A DNA stretch of 64,000 bases from assembly GCA_948099385.1 (NCBI GenBank), contig CANUEZ040000182.1:18787501-18851500 (forward strand). Direction: 5' to 3'. This DNA comes from Fasciola hepatica (taxonomy: Eukaryota > Platyhelminthes > Trematoda > Plagiorchiida > Fasciolidae). A program made the position numbers and the translations under genes. Under the pieces are notes generated by a model. It saw only the letters and a list, made by a program, of their open reading frames with translations, searched no databases and had not been told where the DNA came from. Shown in pieces: positions 23,690 through 34,505 of this stretch (the stretch's first letter is position 1; each line of letters opens with the position of its first letter).

Positions 23690-24370
23690 TTTAGCGGTGG
23701 TAATATTGAGGTTGCCAGAAGACAAAATGTAAACTTTTTAGTGTCACCCGCAAACAAGAACATCTCGCCTTTACCTTCTGCCGGAAATATATCATTCATA
23801 TGTGAGAGGAAACGAGGGGGACTAAAACACTACTCTAAATGATACCGCCGTTAAAGAGTCTAGGGCTGAGGGTGCGCCCGTTAATCAGAAAATCTGTGGA
23901 CGATTGGGCAAGTAGGATGAAAAATGAGAAAGTGATGTGTTCATAAACAAAATGGTCGCGGCTGTATTGGGAAGCGAAGGTGAAATACGCGATCAAGAGC
24001 TTCGGACAAATCTGGATGAAGGACAACGAAATATTTCCTCTTTCAGTTGATTGAGGAACAATATTCAGAAAACCACACTGACAAGTTATGCTGGACCGTG
24101 AACGAAGGAATCCGTGTTGCTTGTCAGTAATAAGGTTGAGGGTCGATATGTTGTTATTGTGATCTTTTACTATTTTTTCCATTATTCTGGACGAAACGTG
24201 GTATGGTTTATAGGGCAGTGATTGGATATCTCTCATGAGGATCCCTTTCCATGAAGGAGAACGATTACCGAGCGCTTCCAGTAAGCAGGTACGGTGCTAC
24301 CGAGGGTTGAAAGTGCGAAGAGGGTGAGCAGCAAAATGTGGAACAAGAGGTAATGCTCCATCGGGTTCTA
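23690..24370 (-). pseudogene. LINE reverse transcriptase (copy 6)
   Basis: Shifted frames read IEPDGALPLVPHFAAHPLRT (the PGPDGxP motif), SRIMEKIVKDHNN and DKQHGFLRSRSSITCQCGFL (normally QHGFxxxRSCxTxL). Then come FLINGRTLSPRLFNGGII and GSVL (the SGVxQGSVLGP motif), and GEMFLFAGDTKKF at 23.74 kb. The catalytic A-D-D is A-G-D in this copy. Confidence 0.75.
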
Positions 24371-24999
24371 TTCGAGGGAAGGTTCACTGTTGGACAATAG
24401 ATGAATAGCAATCCTGACATCAAAAAAGCATGATGGAAAGGACAGAGCCTGCAACGGGTCAGGTTATGGAGAGGCAATGCCGGTGGCTGCAGCCATGGCT
24501 GAGGCAAAGAACGCATTGCTGGTTTTCACTATGCAAGGTAGGGAGGTGATTGATGAGTTATCAGCCAAAATCAGGAGTTGAGAGTCATTTTTTATGTTGG
24601 CTTTCCTAGATTCATAAAAAATAAAAGGAATGGAGATTTATTTGAATGGCCTAATGCCTTAGCTTCTTGGTCCTCAAGTGGCATATCATCCTACCGTAGA
24701 ATAAGTGTGGGGGGGGCGGTTTGGATGAACAAGAATTGGGAAATGGTTAGAGTTATGCCGTTGCTAGAAAAGTTTGTAATGCTTCTTGTGGACTGGCGGC
24801 GCAGTGACCTATCTTGGATAAATTTGGAGAATTATAGTGAAGTTTGTTCAGACAGTTGGAAATGAAGGAGTAAAAAATATCCACGGCTATCTGAGGGTCA
24901 TGGGTGAGAAAATAATCACCTCAGTCTTCTTGGCGAAAAAGCTTGACGGGTGAGGTCTAACTTTTGCTTTGGAATGTATTACTGGAGGGGTTCACCGGA

Positions 25000-25660
25000 T
25001 TAGGAGGGCCATTCAGGGGCAAATGGCAAGTGACTTTTCACGGTCATTGACAAGGAAATTCTGCTTTATAGACAAGTCAGTGAGAGGCTTTTGTGAGCAA
25101 GTATCAGATCTAGTCTGTCCTCATTTCTGGTGGGTCGGGAAACGTTGTGCCCAACCGCGAAGATGAATACTAGCATAAAAGTCAATAGGACTGGGAGCAA
25201 CCAGGAGGGTAGGCCAACAAAATTTGAGGTAGATTAAATCCAACTCCAGTAAGCTTGGCTTCGGGCGTGAGGGAGGAGGGGTATTCGAAGTGCTTATCAA
25301 AAAGTGAAATCAAGGAACTGGGGAAATTTGGTGATTGAAACACGCAGCCAATGTAAAGAACATTGCTTTGGGGGCTGATAGAGCACCAAAGAGAATGGAG
25401 ATTAGAGTCGAGCGCAGCATGTAAAAGAAAGGTTGCGGTGAAGGCTCGCTTTACAAGTACCAGGCCTCTACCGCCAAGCCGGCTCAGCCCGTTGGTCGTA
25501 TGCAGATTTTAGCCCACCAGAGATATTTGATCATCAGAATGCTCTCAGACTGCCAGGATTTCCTTGCCATAATAATATCGTGACTATGTGAGGACGAAAT
25601 TTCCCAAGTGCAAAAGTTTACCGCGGACAGAACGAGAGTTAATAAAGGCGAAATATATGC
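25000..25660 (-). pseudogene. LINE endonuclease (copy 6)
   Basis: FAFINSRSVRGKLLHLGNFV at 25.59-25.66 kb is the INxRSIxNKxxxL start of APE-type LINE endonucleases. Downstream come SRLGGRGLVLVKRAFTATF (normally RxGGGVxxYVxxxL), NVLYIGCVFQSPNFPSSLIS (normally YRPPxSP), GVGFNLPQILL (normally GDFNxPxI) and AEFPCQ...KVTCHLPLNG (normally SDHxxV), with stops between. The catalytic GDFN is degraded to VGFN. Confidence 0.75.
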
Positions 25661-27040
25661 CTTCTTTGGATGCTAGTGCAAGTACGTGAAAAGGGCAGCC
25701 AAATATGGAAAAAGATAATCTTTCACCGTTGGCATGTGTGTAGATCCGAGTCGAAGAGAAATATTGGGATGTAGAAGCGGATGGAGGTTCAAATCTTATT
25801 GCTGGAGTAACTGGTACAGGGAAAAGGACTGTTGAGGGGTAAAATAACTGGCAATCAAAGGAGGGGGAAGCGTGACAGCGAGTGGAAAGACCTGTGGGAT
25901 TTTCCGAGTCGATAGCACACAAGTATGATAGGAGCAGTGGAAGAATACTGGCCAGTCGGAAACGATTACTGATTGAAGGGTGGAGCAGGGGGCAGGGCTT
26001 GAAATGTTTGAGGAATAGGTTAAATGGGGGTAGATTAGGCTGCGATTTTTGAGAGCATAAGGCGAGGTTGAGAACACAAGAATTATTGAGCATTTAGAAC
26101 CGAGAGCAGTGGAGATAGTTGCCAGCTGAGGAGTACGACATAAAGAAGAAGGGACGGCCTTTGAAGGCCATATCTTGGAAGTGGCAGGCAGCGAATGCGG
26201 TGTGTTTGTAGGGATCACTGAGGCATAGGAACAAAGGGTGTTGTTTGATGTCAAAACCAGGCTTGTCGAACCAAGACAAGTTCACTTAAGGTCAGAAATT
26301 TGGACGAAAGAGTGGATAGACTGGTGGGCTTTTTGCTCCTGGGGGTCGAATGGGTTAGCAAAGGGGGTAAAAGAGCACGAAGTAGATTTGAGGGTTGTGC
26401 AAAACAGGCGATAGTTTCGGAAAGCTAGGTAATAGCTGCCGTCTTTTACTAAGTGGCAGTAAAAGAGGAAACGCGGACATGTCCAGATCAACACTGATGG
26501 GATCCGATTTAAAAGTGCCCAGGGCGGGAGTAGATGACGAGGTCTTGAGGGCATGGAAAGCAAAAGCATCTTGCGACAAGTAAGCTTGCTTGAATAGCGA
26601 AATTAGGCCCTTGACGCCGTCGCTTGAATGCCGACGGCACTGGATCAACTACTTGAGCCATTTGTGATAACCCAGGACTGTAATTTAGTTGCTAGGTACA
26701 ACTTTACTAGCGGTATATCTTCAAGGCAAATACGAAATTCAAACCACGCCATTGTATTCAAGACCCCTGATGGGACCAGCTCGAAGTACCCACCATCGCT
26801 TTGTTCAAGGATGATGATGTTGTACTGGTGATTTGCCGTAGCTCAAGACCACTAAGACACATACAACGAAACGATAGCCCCTTTTTCCAAATTTTGGACT
26901 CAGTAACAGCCAGTGAGTGTATCCATAAAAAAGAGATATCGCTGTTAACCATGAAAAACAGTCGAAATAAAACCCCCAAAACAACTCTTCAAAGAGTAGA
27001 GCTGGAAAATCTGAACTGTTTTACACATCGAGGACAGGAA
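25660..27040 (-). other. Possible 5' part of LINE copy 6
   Basis: The minus strand is pyrimidine-rich with overlapping frames of 63-169 codons (25584-26650). None matches an ORF1 domain I know. The plus-strand frame at 26801-27118 is also unrecognised. Confidence 0.25.
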
Positions 27041-28545
27041 CCAGCCAATAAGACATGCCCCCAGCATTCCCACAAACCACTCCATACAGCTGACTTCTGC
27101 CAACCAACAATTGTCTGACGCAAAGCCCGAACCTTCTCTAAATCTACTAGTCTTCGAGCGCCCTAGACTGATCAGTAATGTCACAGGTTCTTGCGGCTAT
27201 AATCCGCCAAGTCACGCCAGTCAGACAAGCCCGATACATCAAAAACGGCTACTGAAGCCTAGTAGCCTGCCCAACCCAACAAATTTGCTTTACTCTCCCA
27301 AGGCGACACGTCAGCCAAAGTATGGTCTTTCTTGTCCCCATCCCTTCAGCTGCAACTAAACCTTATTCTTCTGACCGTACCACACTACAGCCAGGCCTCG
27401 CTCGACGGAATCTAAACCGTCAGCCCTCATGGCAAACCCGTAACCAAACCACCGGAATGCAGCGTCCCTAAGAAAACACACTAGTCTTTTCAACCTTATT
27501 TCTCGCCCTCGGCCGGGAGTCAGTGATGCTTCGTACTTAGCCTCCAACATTGTGTCAGCGCCAATGGAGACCCATGGCCCCAAACACAAAATTCCATAAC
27601 TAGCCCTCCTTCCCTGCCAAAGGCTTCAGCGGCTAGTTTACTTGGCATCAATCTCCTCATATCGCAAGACCACGAGCCGATGGCCATGAAAATGTACAAC
27701 GAAACAGGTATCTTATTAGGGTGTCATAATTACCAGTGCCTACAATTTCTGTTCCCAAACCGAAGATTTTACCAAACCTTATTTCCTCTCAGCGAAATCC
27801 CAGCTTCACTCGCATTTATGCGGATGATCCCTACAATGCACTCTGAAGCTATTATTTGGAGCTGAATCTACCTAACTGGTTCCTCCTTAACCTCTCCGTG
27901 CCCCTCATTCACTCCGTTAGGTACTTACCCATATGAGGATTTTCGGTTTCTCCCACCCTGCCCGTCCCACTGCAGCCCTTTCACTTGCAGGATACATAAA
28001 AAAATCACCGTGTAAATTTCCACAACCCAGTGGAACTTGCTTTCACAATCTCTTCTTCCCTTCCATAATGAATTATCTTTTAAAACTAGCTTCTTGCCAG
28101 TCGTTTGCGTCTCAAACAGCACAAAGAAATCCGCAATCCAACTAAGCAACTTTCTTCTCACTTCCCCCTCCCAAATAATTATGGTGTACCACCTCTAACA
28201 ACCACCGATACCTGCCCTGCCCCACCTAAGCAAGCCGCTTCGATATGCGGCGAAACCGCCCCAAGTTCCGGATCCCGGCAAATCTGGACAAATAGCAAGG
28301 CTGCTTAGTCAAAGGTCTTCTCGTTAATCCTGCAATATCCTGAAATTATTCATTTCCGGTTGGTCCACCGCCCAATCCTCTGAAGCCGTCGAGGAATTGT
28401 TCATCACCACTTTTCTTTCCCCCTGATAGCTTCAACCCACGCCCCTCCCCCCGTAATTTCTACGTCCATTAACCTCATTCGTCACCTGGCCCGGATATCC
28501 ACCTCCACACTAGTGGGTTATCCCTGATTTTATTCAATTCCTTGT
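27040..28545 (+). other. C-rich region upstream of LINE copy 3
   Basis: The plus strand is C-rich, like the 5' region of copy 2, and lies directly before the copy 3 endonuclease. It may hold a decayed ORF1 or 5' UTR. No domain is recognised. Confidence 0.25.
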
Positions 28546-29200
28546 TCAGCTCAAGTAAGCTCCATCACCTAAAACATTATGCCACGACACCTCGTTTTAA
28601 TATCATCCTCATTACTGGACCCTGGATCACAGAATACAGTCCTACGAGCGAAATTCTGCTTGAGGGTCCAAGGTTTTTGGAGTAAATGAGATTGACAGAC
28701 GCGAAGGTGGGTGCCTAGTGCAGGTACGGCACGCCCTTTCGGTGTCCCCCATCCGAAACGCCATAGTCGACTCAATACCTGGTTCTCTATGGCCCGCAAT
28801 TCTGCACGCAAGTATCTTCATGCGTAGTGGTTGCTTCTACCGCCAGCCGTTTTTCACCATTGCAGATTTATCTCCTTTATTTAAAGACTTTGATTATATT
28901 TCGCTGCTACCCTCGGCAGCTAAACTCCTGGCGGGTGATTTTAACTGGCATAACATATCCTGGACGAGACTCACACTGCCCTCAAACTTGATAGACTTTG
29001 TCTCCCATGATCACATTTGGGTTTGGATGCAACGCGTTAGGACCTTCACCGGAAATGCCGGCATCCCAGGCTTTATATTCACTCACAGCTCATCCAACCT
29101 TTCGGTTTCCGTTCAGCAAACATTTCCGGGCAGCAACCACAAGGGAGTAGCAGGTGATCTTCCATTCCATCCTCATCTGTCAGGTCATCTGACCCCAGTC
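28545..29200 (+). pseudogene. LINE endonuclease (copy 3)
   Basis: HHLKHYATTPRFNIILITGP (normally ITETWL) begins the domain. A 180-codon open frame from 28718 includes IVDSIPGSLWPAILHASI, CFYRQPFFTIADLSPLF (normally YRPPxSP), KLLAGDFNWHNISW, which keeps the GDFN catalytic motif, and IPGFIFTHSSSNLSVSV with FPGSNHKGV (normally SDH). The first third is in another frame. Among the LINE endonucleases here this is the best preserved. Confidence 0.8.
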
Positions 29201-29749
29201 AACAATTCTCTACCTTTAAAATGGAACCCTCTACCCAGTCTCATCCTTCACCGTGAATAGAGGTTGATGCACAGCAGGCGGATGATCAATTTCACCTTTA
29301 CGTGAGGGACTCTGTTTCGAAGCTCAGTCCCATTCTCCGAAACTCCTTTCTTTTGAAATCCAAACCTTCCCCTCTCTAGCTGAAGTATGTTTAATGCAAA
29401 AACCTTACCTCTGAAACCGCGACTTCTCTCTTCCCATGAGACCAACGAGTCTCCTGATATTATCCGGGAACGAAAGGAAATTCAGCTTCGCAGTGAAGCG
29501 GCCAAAGCTCTGAAGTACTCCTACAAAGCATTGAAACTCTCGCTCCTAAGCAAGTCTAGGAACTCGAAAGCAGAAACTACTACTCATTAAGTTGCCGTAC
29601 CGAATGAAACTTGGGCTACCTCCCCTTCTTATATAACTGATGCATTTACTTTGGTAATTCTACGGCCCCCGACGTAGACATAGCTACATAAAATCCTCTC
29701 GTGACCACCAGCTGTTCCCTAATTGCCTCATTTTCTGATGTACACATTA

Positions 29750-30272
29750 TTTTTAGGCTCATTTCTTGCCACAAAGAATCTGTCCATCCCGGACCATGTG
29801 GGTTGCCTCCAGCTACTACCACCGATGGAACGGACATTCCACATCTATTACCAAACCTTTTAAACTTGTCATTCAAGTACAGCTTGGTACTGTCGAACTG
29901 GAAGCCTTCAAACATCGTTCCACGACACCAAAATGGACCCTTCCACGAAATCGCTAATAGCCATCCAATTAATCCCACAGCTGTCGTTTCCGGACTGATG
30001 GAAACGATCGATAAGAACGGGATTATTACCCATCGTTTTGCTTCAAACCTTCTTGGCAGTAGGCGGCTTGCTTTCTTGAAATGGCGACCATGCTCCACGT
30101 GTTAGTTTGACTACCTTAACCCAGTGACTAAGGCTGTTGATAGCGGACAGGCTTTAGTCATTTCCTACCCGAGTCTGTCAAAGGCCTCCGATCGTGTTGC
30201 ACACCTCTGTCTCAATGCTAAAAGGCGTCCATTTGGCATTAACCATCTAACGCTTCCTTGGTCACAAGCCCT
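29750..30272 (+). pseudogene. LINE RT fingers (copy 3, upstream of gypsy)
   Basis: ESVHPGPCGLPPATTTDGTD (normally PGPDGxP), IPHLLPNLLNLSFKYSLVLS with NWKPSNIVPRHQNGPF (normally P..WK...VxPxxKxG), ANSHPINPTAVVSGLMETI (normally NYRPISLTxxxxKxxE) and YPSLSKASDRVAHLCL (the DxSKAFDxVxHxxL motif A; the first catalytic Asp is replaced by Pro-Ser). The frame stops being LINE-like at the gypsy LTR boundary near 30272. Confidence 0.75.
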
Positions 30273-30694
30273 TATAGAGGACTTTCAAGAGCGGCTGGCG
30301 AACGTGTCTCCTACTGGGTCTAGCAGCGAAATACCAACGATATCCCCTCTATCGGACGAATAGAGAAGACGCAAGTCGGTTTACAGATGCAAGGTGTATT
30401 CTATATATCGTGGCACAAAACAGTACCGATACGAGAGATACACCGGGCGGAAAACAGAACGAAACGCAACGGCTGTGAAGAAAGCGAACCGCGAGCGTGC
30501 ACAATCGGCAAACGACTGAAAGTAAAAGTGATTTAAAACAAAGTCGACGGAAACCTCTGAAAAGTCAGTCCAGTAAAACGTACGCAACCGGAGAACACAA
30601 TAAAGTCGATGTCAAACGTCAGAAAAGATCGCAGAGAAAATAGATCAAAAATGGTGTCCAGAAAACAGTCTTTTTCTCAGAACGATCGAATTCA
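30272..30694 (-). repeat. Gypsy 3' LTR
   Basis: Partner of 35466-35888. The plus-strand left edge lies in tatagaggact/ttcaagagcgg, directly after LINE RT coding sequence. Its right edge (minus-strand TG) is at 30694. Confidence 0.9.
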
Positions 30695-30695
30695 C

Positions 30696-30715
30696 TACAG
30701 CAACCCCCCTAGATA
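30696..30715 (-). other. Gypsy polypurine tract
   Basis: The minus strand reads ctaggggggttgctgtag directly before the 3' LTR. The run of six G fits a plus-strand primer, although the tract is short and interrupted. Confidence 0.5.
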
Positions 30716-31137
30716 GCACGGAAAGCTTTCGAAAAATGTCAGGGAGGAGAAGGCATACAAAAGGACATTCGTGTGCGCGAATGCGTGCAAAATACGTGAA
30801 TGTAGCTGCGCTGTAGGATGCTGACGGGCAGAATCCGTGGTATGCAGGAGCCGTAGGATGGTAGTCGAGCGTAAACCAAATTCGTTGCCAACGACATCGG
30901 TTGCGTGAGTCGTTATCCAGGTGTGCCACACCAATAACCTCCAGCGTCGGGTAACTGTTAACCAATATGATATCCGGAAGCCAAATCCGTAGGTTCGTAA
31001 ATGGCAAGGAACAAGGGCGACAGAGCCGATCCAGAATGCAAACGTTGGTCCTAAAATTCTCCAGATTTCGTGGGACCAGTAAAGCGTACCATATGGCGAG
31101 GTTCCATGAAACGAAAAGAAACAAAAAAACTGGTGTA
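30700..31137 (-). other. Extra open frames between integrase and 3' LTR
   Basis: A 159-codon frame starting at 31124 runs through this region into the 3' LTR; a second overlapping frame has 150 codons. Neither has the signal peptide, furin site or fusion/transmembrane pattern expected of an envelope protein. One stretch, FTNLRIWLPDIILVNS (about 30955-31000), looks like the loop A region of Cys-loop ligand-gated ion channels. This is a short resemblance and may be chance. Function unknown. Confidence 0.35.
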
Positions 31138-31220
31138 GCAGCCGCAATGACCTTGACTAGAATACAGTAATAACTAATGAGGTATGTTAAATCGTGTCGA
31201 AACGATAAACACGAAAGTTA

Positions 31221-31720
31221 TTACTGCGAAGTGCAATGACTAAGATCGTGTTTGACCTGGTCGCGAATACGTACTGGGCAAACGATCTTCCGACCGAGAT
31301 GTGAGACGGGAGCTTCATTCACGGACGGGTGCGTAGGCGTGCTCTGCTGACTTGAACGTGAGACGGTATTCTCGTTCGAGGACGTAGTGAGGCCAAAGAA
31401 CTGCTGACTTGAACGTGAGGCGATAGCCTCATTCGAAGTCGTAGCAGGCAACGCTGACTGCAGACCTTGGCGTGACACCGAAGTGTCGTCAACAGGCAGT
31501 GCAGGGTTACCATCGAATCTCATGTCAGCGGGCGACACGCTATCATCAACGTACGCGGCTTTGAGACGATCGATGCTAACGGTATCGACGCGACCGTGTC
31601 GATCAACCTCAAAGGTCTTATCATGACGAGAAATCACGCGAAATGGACCTTCGTAAGGCTGTTGTAATGGTTTCCGTACCGAATCAACACGAATGAATAC
31701 ATGCGAACAAGTTTCGAGTT
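31221..31720 (-). pseudogene. Gypsy integrase C-terminal module with repeats
   Basis: In the shifted frame: CSHVFIRVDSVRKPLQQPYE, GPFRVISRHDKTFEVDRHGR and VDTVSIDRLKAAYVDD, the GPF/Y-type module of this clade. A tail follows with three imperfect copies of an SNExxxSRSSQQ-like motif (31290-31450), then LGRKIVCPVRIRDQ, resembling the basic SGRxVxxPxRF end of CsRn1-like integrases. The repeated motif may be an expansion peculiar to this element. Confidence 0.75.
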
Positions 31721-32640
31721 CGGTCGGAACAACACCTGTTGTCGATGTATTCGAGTCTGCGCCGGAGCGGGATTTTGCATGTACGTAGACAAACTGTGAA
31801 CGTAAGTATGTACGGCGGGTGAATCTGTATTCCGTGGAGTAAAGGATTCCCTAGACAGTCGTAATGTCGTGCCGTAGACGAGTTCTGCGGCGGAACATTG
31901 GATACCTGCCTTTATGCAAGTCCTGATACCAAGCAGAACTAGCGGTAACTTTTCGTACCAGTCGGGGCTCTCGTGTGCTCCAAGAGCCGCTTTGAGTTGG
32001 CGATGAAGACGTTCGACTGAATCATTCGATGCCGGATGGTACGCGGTCGTGCGAATGCGTTCCGTACCCAGCATATGAATTAATGAAAAGAAAAGATCGG
32101 ACTCAAATTGTTGCCCTCGATCAGTAGTGATTGTAGAAGGACACCCATATAAAGCTATCCATCTTTCTATCAAATGTCGAGCCACCGATTCGGCCGTGAC
32201 GACAGGGATGGGAATAGCCTCGGGCCACCTCGTAAATCTATCGATGCACGTTAGTAAATAGGTATACCCGTGTGATGGGGTCAGTGGACCCACCATGTCT
32301 ACGTGGATATGGTCGAAGCTAGCATCAGGCGTAGCAAAAGTGCCGATAGGTGAAGCCACGTGCCTATTCACTTTAGATCGTTGACATTGTAGACACTGTT
32401 TTGCCTACATACGAACATCTTTATTCATGGATGGCCAGACGTATCGTGCAGCTACTAATCGGAGACTGGCTGCGATGCCTGGATGTGAGAGTCCATGGAG
32501 GGTATCGAACACGAGACGTCGATATGTAGAGGGTACGACTGGTCGAGGTATGCCAGTAGACATGTCACAGAGTATAGTCCCAGCACTGGTACCGACTGAC
32601 GCTGTAGCGACGATGACTGAGCGGCTTCCATACATGAAAG
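31634..32640 (-). pseudogene. Gypsy integrase, zinc domain and catalytic core
   Basis: The zinc domain has LVFDTLHGLSHPGIAASLRL and, after an in-frame TAG where Trp is expected, KQCLQCQRSKVNRH (HH-CC). The 245-codon core (31634-32371) has FDHIHVDMVGPLTPSHGYTY, TITTDRGQQFESDLFFSLIH and HPASNDSVERLHRQLKAAL, retaining the D,D,E triad. Near 31725-31745 the frame shifts, so the C-terminal part of the protein is read from the next frame. The enzyme would join the cDNA to target DNA. Confidence 0.85.
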
Positions 32641-32982
32641 ATCCTGTGCCTGTGCTGCAGCCATGGCAGGGATGTCTAAAACCGGAGATTTAATAGCATC
32701 AAGCAGAATACGCGACAAAGCATCTGCAACGCAGTTCGACTCACCTTTAAGGTGTCGTAGGTCAGTCGTGAACTGAGAAATATAGTCTAAATGTCTGACT
32801 TCTCTTGGGGAGTAACTGTCAGACTTAGTATGCAATGCATACGTCAAAGGCTCATGGTCTGCAAAGAAGATGAAATATCGTTCTCGACTGCTTGGCGGCA
32901 TTATATGCAACCAACAGTTCGCGACCAAAAGCACTATATTTGGTTTCCGTGGGACTGAGGAATCAAGAGAAAAACTCTAATG
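32640..32982 (-). pseudogene. Gypsy RNase H remainder
   Basis: Directly after the RT frame the minus strand has TAG, a short PLEFFS piece and TGA, then LSPTETKYSAFGRELLVAYN, the conserved SxxExxYSxxxRELLAxxxA block. A frame change follows at about 32890, and RYFIFFADHEPLTYAL (normally FxxxTDHKPLxYAL; T is A) and LRHLKGESNCVADALSRI continue. The domain normally removes RNA from the hybrid. Two stops and one frameshift disable it. Confidence 0.8.
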
Positions 32983-32983
32983 G

Positions 32984-33988
32984 CTACCAGACCCCAGAAA
33001 CAGACTGTTGCAGGACCGCTTCGATGGCAAAGTCGGATGCATCCACCGCTATGCTTAGCGTGGCGAACGGAACTGGGTGCATGAGGAGCGTGGTCTGAGC
33101 TAATGTCACTTTAATCTCCGAAAACCCTATTCGTGCGGCATCCGTAAGCGACACCTTACGTGGATTGTCACGAAGTAGGTCAGTTAATGGAATCAAACGT
33201 TCAGCGGTATGGGGTATGAAACGACGATAAAAGTTAACTAACCCCAGAATTGCCTTGAGCTCCGCGATTGAGGACGGTACGGCGTAATCTAGAATGGTGC
33301 GCACTTTATTCTCGTAAGTCTTAATACCCTCTCGAGTGATCTTGTGGCCGAGGAACACAAGTTCCAGTTTGCCAAGTTCACATTTATCAGGATTAACTAT
33401 TATTCGATGTTCGGACAAACGTTGGAATAGTGGCGTCAAATGTAGGAAATGTTCATCTACGCTCGACGATGCAATTAGCAAGTCATCGATATAGACGTGA
33501 ACAAATTCCAAGTCTCGCGTAATGCTATCGACAAACCTCTGGAATATCTGAGCAGCATTTCGCAAACCAAAAGGCATACGTAGAAACTCAGACAAATCAA
33601 AAGGAGTCGTGACAGCGGTTTCCTTGACACCTTCAGCGGCGACTGGGTTCTGGTGATAGGCTCGCACCAAATAGATCTTAGAAAATACAGTCGTGCCGTG
33701 AAGTGATGCCATGATGTCGTGTATGTGGGGTATCGGATAACTATCGTAACGGGTAACTGAATTTAGAGCTCGATAGTAGCCACATGGTCGCCAGCTAATG
33801 CCATCTTTCCTAAGAACCATGTGCAGAGGCGAGGCCCATGGACTGTGAAAAGGACGAACAATACCTTTAGAAAGTAAAGTGTCAAACTCACTTTTGGCGA
33901 AAGCCAATTTGTCCGGTGCCAGTCGGCGAGGTCGTGCCGTGACTGATGGTCCGTTAGTGACAATGTGGTGTGCCACACGATCGGTCAC
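32984..33988 (-). CDS. Gypsy reverse transcriptase (open, isolated fragment)
   Basis: 334 codons are open without interruption. RT blocks in order: RPRRLAPDKLAFAKSEFDTL and GIVRPFHSPWASPLHMVLRK (fingers), FSKIYLVRAYHQNPVAAEGV (normally FSKIDLVRAYHQIPV; the first catalytic Asp is Tyr), FLRMPFGLRNAAQIFQRFVD (motif B) and EFVHVYIDDLLIASSS at about 33470-33510 (catalytic YIDD intact). Then come KCELGKLELVFLGHKITREG, the thumb LKAILGLVNFYRRFIPH, and the start of RNase H, SIAVDASDFAIEAVLQQ. The frame ends in a TAG within the RNase H domain. It is the only RT in the window with its YxDD pair unchanged, but the motif A Asp is lost. Confidence 0.85.
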   Translation of the reverse strand: MTDRVAHHIVTNGPSVTARPRRLAPDKLAFAKSEFDTLLSKGIVRPFHSPWASPLHMVLRKDGISWRPCGYYRALNSVTRYDSYPIPHIHDIMASLHGTTVFSKIYLVRAYHQNPVAAEGVKETAVTTPFDLSEFLRMPFGLRNAAQIFQRFVDSITRDLEFVHVYIDDLLIASSSVDEHFLHLTPLFQRLSEHRIIVNPDKCELGKLELVFLGHKITREGIKTYENKVRTILDYAVPSSIAELKAILGLVNFYRRFIPHTAERLIPLTDLLRDNPRKVSLTDAARIGFSEIKVTLAQTTLLMHPVPFATLSIAVDASDFAIEAVLQQSVSGVW

Positions 33989-34009
33989 TGTCTCTATCTC
34001 TTCAAATGG

Positions 34010-34480
34010 TTAAGTCAATATGGAGAATTTAATAAACAAAGACTGAAAATCAAGCGGAATGTTATAAAACAATCCTGTGATCTGGTGTGCATCTGTTTGA
34101 GCTGCAATGCCAGTAAATGTAGGGTTCGACAAAGGATCGATAAGCTGCAGCCTACGTGAATCAACAAGTAATTCACAGTGCTGCAGAAAATCGATTCTCA
34201 ATATGCCTGTGGGATTATCCGCAAGAATGATTGTCCACAGATACCGTCGTCGTGGTCCCAGGTTGACAGCAAGCTGCTCGTGCCGTAGGTAGGAATGGAA
34301 GAACCATTCGCCGCTGACAGCCGAGGCAAAGAAGCTCGTGGCTTGTCCCTACCAACCGGCAAGACAGAAACTTGGGCCTCAGTATCGACTAGGAACCTAG
34401 GGTTAGCGCACGAACCATGCACGTAAAATAAGCGGCCAACCTGGGACTGATTGCTGGCGAGTACGGCCGCTTCTACTCGC
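34010..34480 (-). pseudogene. Gypsy protease and linker
   Basis: Reads QVGRLFYVHGS, then RFLVDTEAQVSVLP at about 34363-34404. The aspartic protease motif normally reads DTGA; here Gly is Glu, which should abolish activity. RASLPRLSAANGSSIPTYG follows. After a frame change the linker MRIDFLQHCELLVDSRRLQL (34010-34201) continues towards the RT, ending at a stop near 34007. The enzyme would mature the polyprotein. Confidence 0.75.
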
Positions 34481-34505
34481 CGGCGGGGGCGTTTCTAGCA
34501 GCGTA

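Larger units (their letters stand above)
22870..25660 (-). mobile_element. LINE copy 6 (minus strand)
   Basis: Endonuclease, RT and C-terminal blocks of a CR1/jockey-type ORF2 occur in order on the minus strand, starting near 25.65 kb and ending near 22.9 kb. The reading frame is lost repeatedly. The sequence 25.66-27.0 kb upstream on the same strand has long open frames but no recognised domain, and could be its 5' part. It differs from the copy 3/copy 4 subfamily at the C-terminus. Confidence 0.75.

Noticed and set aside
30645..30694. Short frames inside the gypsy LTRs (identical 68-codon frames at 30381-30587 and 35575-35781) as genes
   Set aside because: They are identical only because the LTRs are; there is no evidence of a coding role.
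30645..31147. Envelope gene in the gypsy element
   Set aside because: No signal peptide, cleavage site, fusion peptide or anchor pattern, and the frame runs into the LTR.
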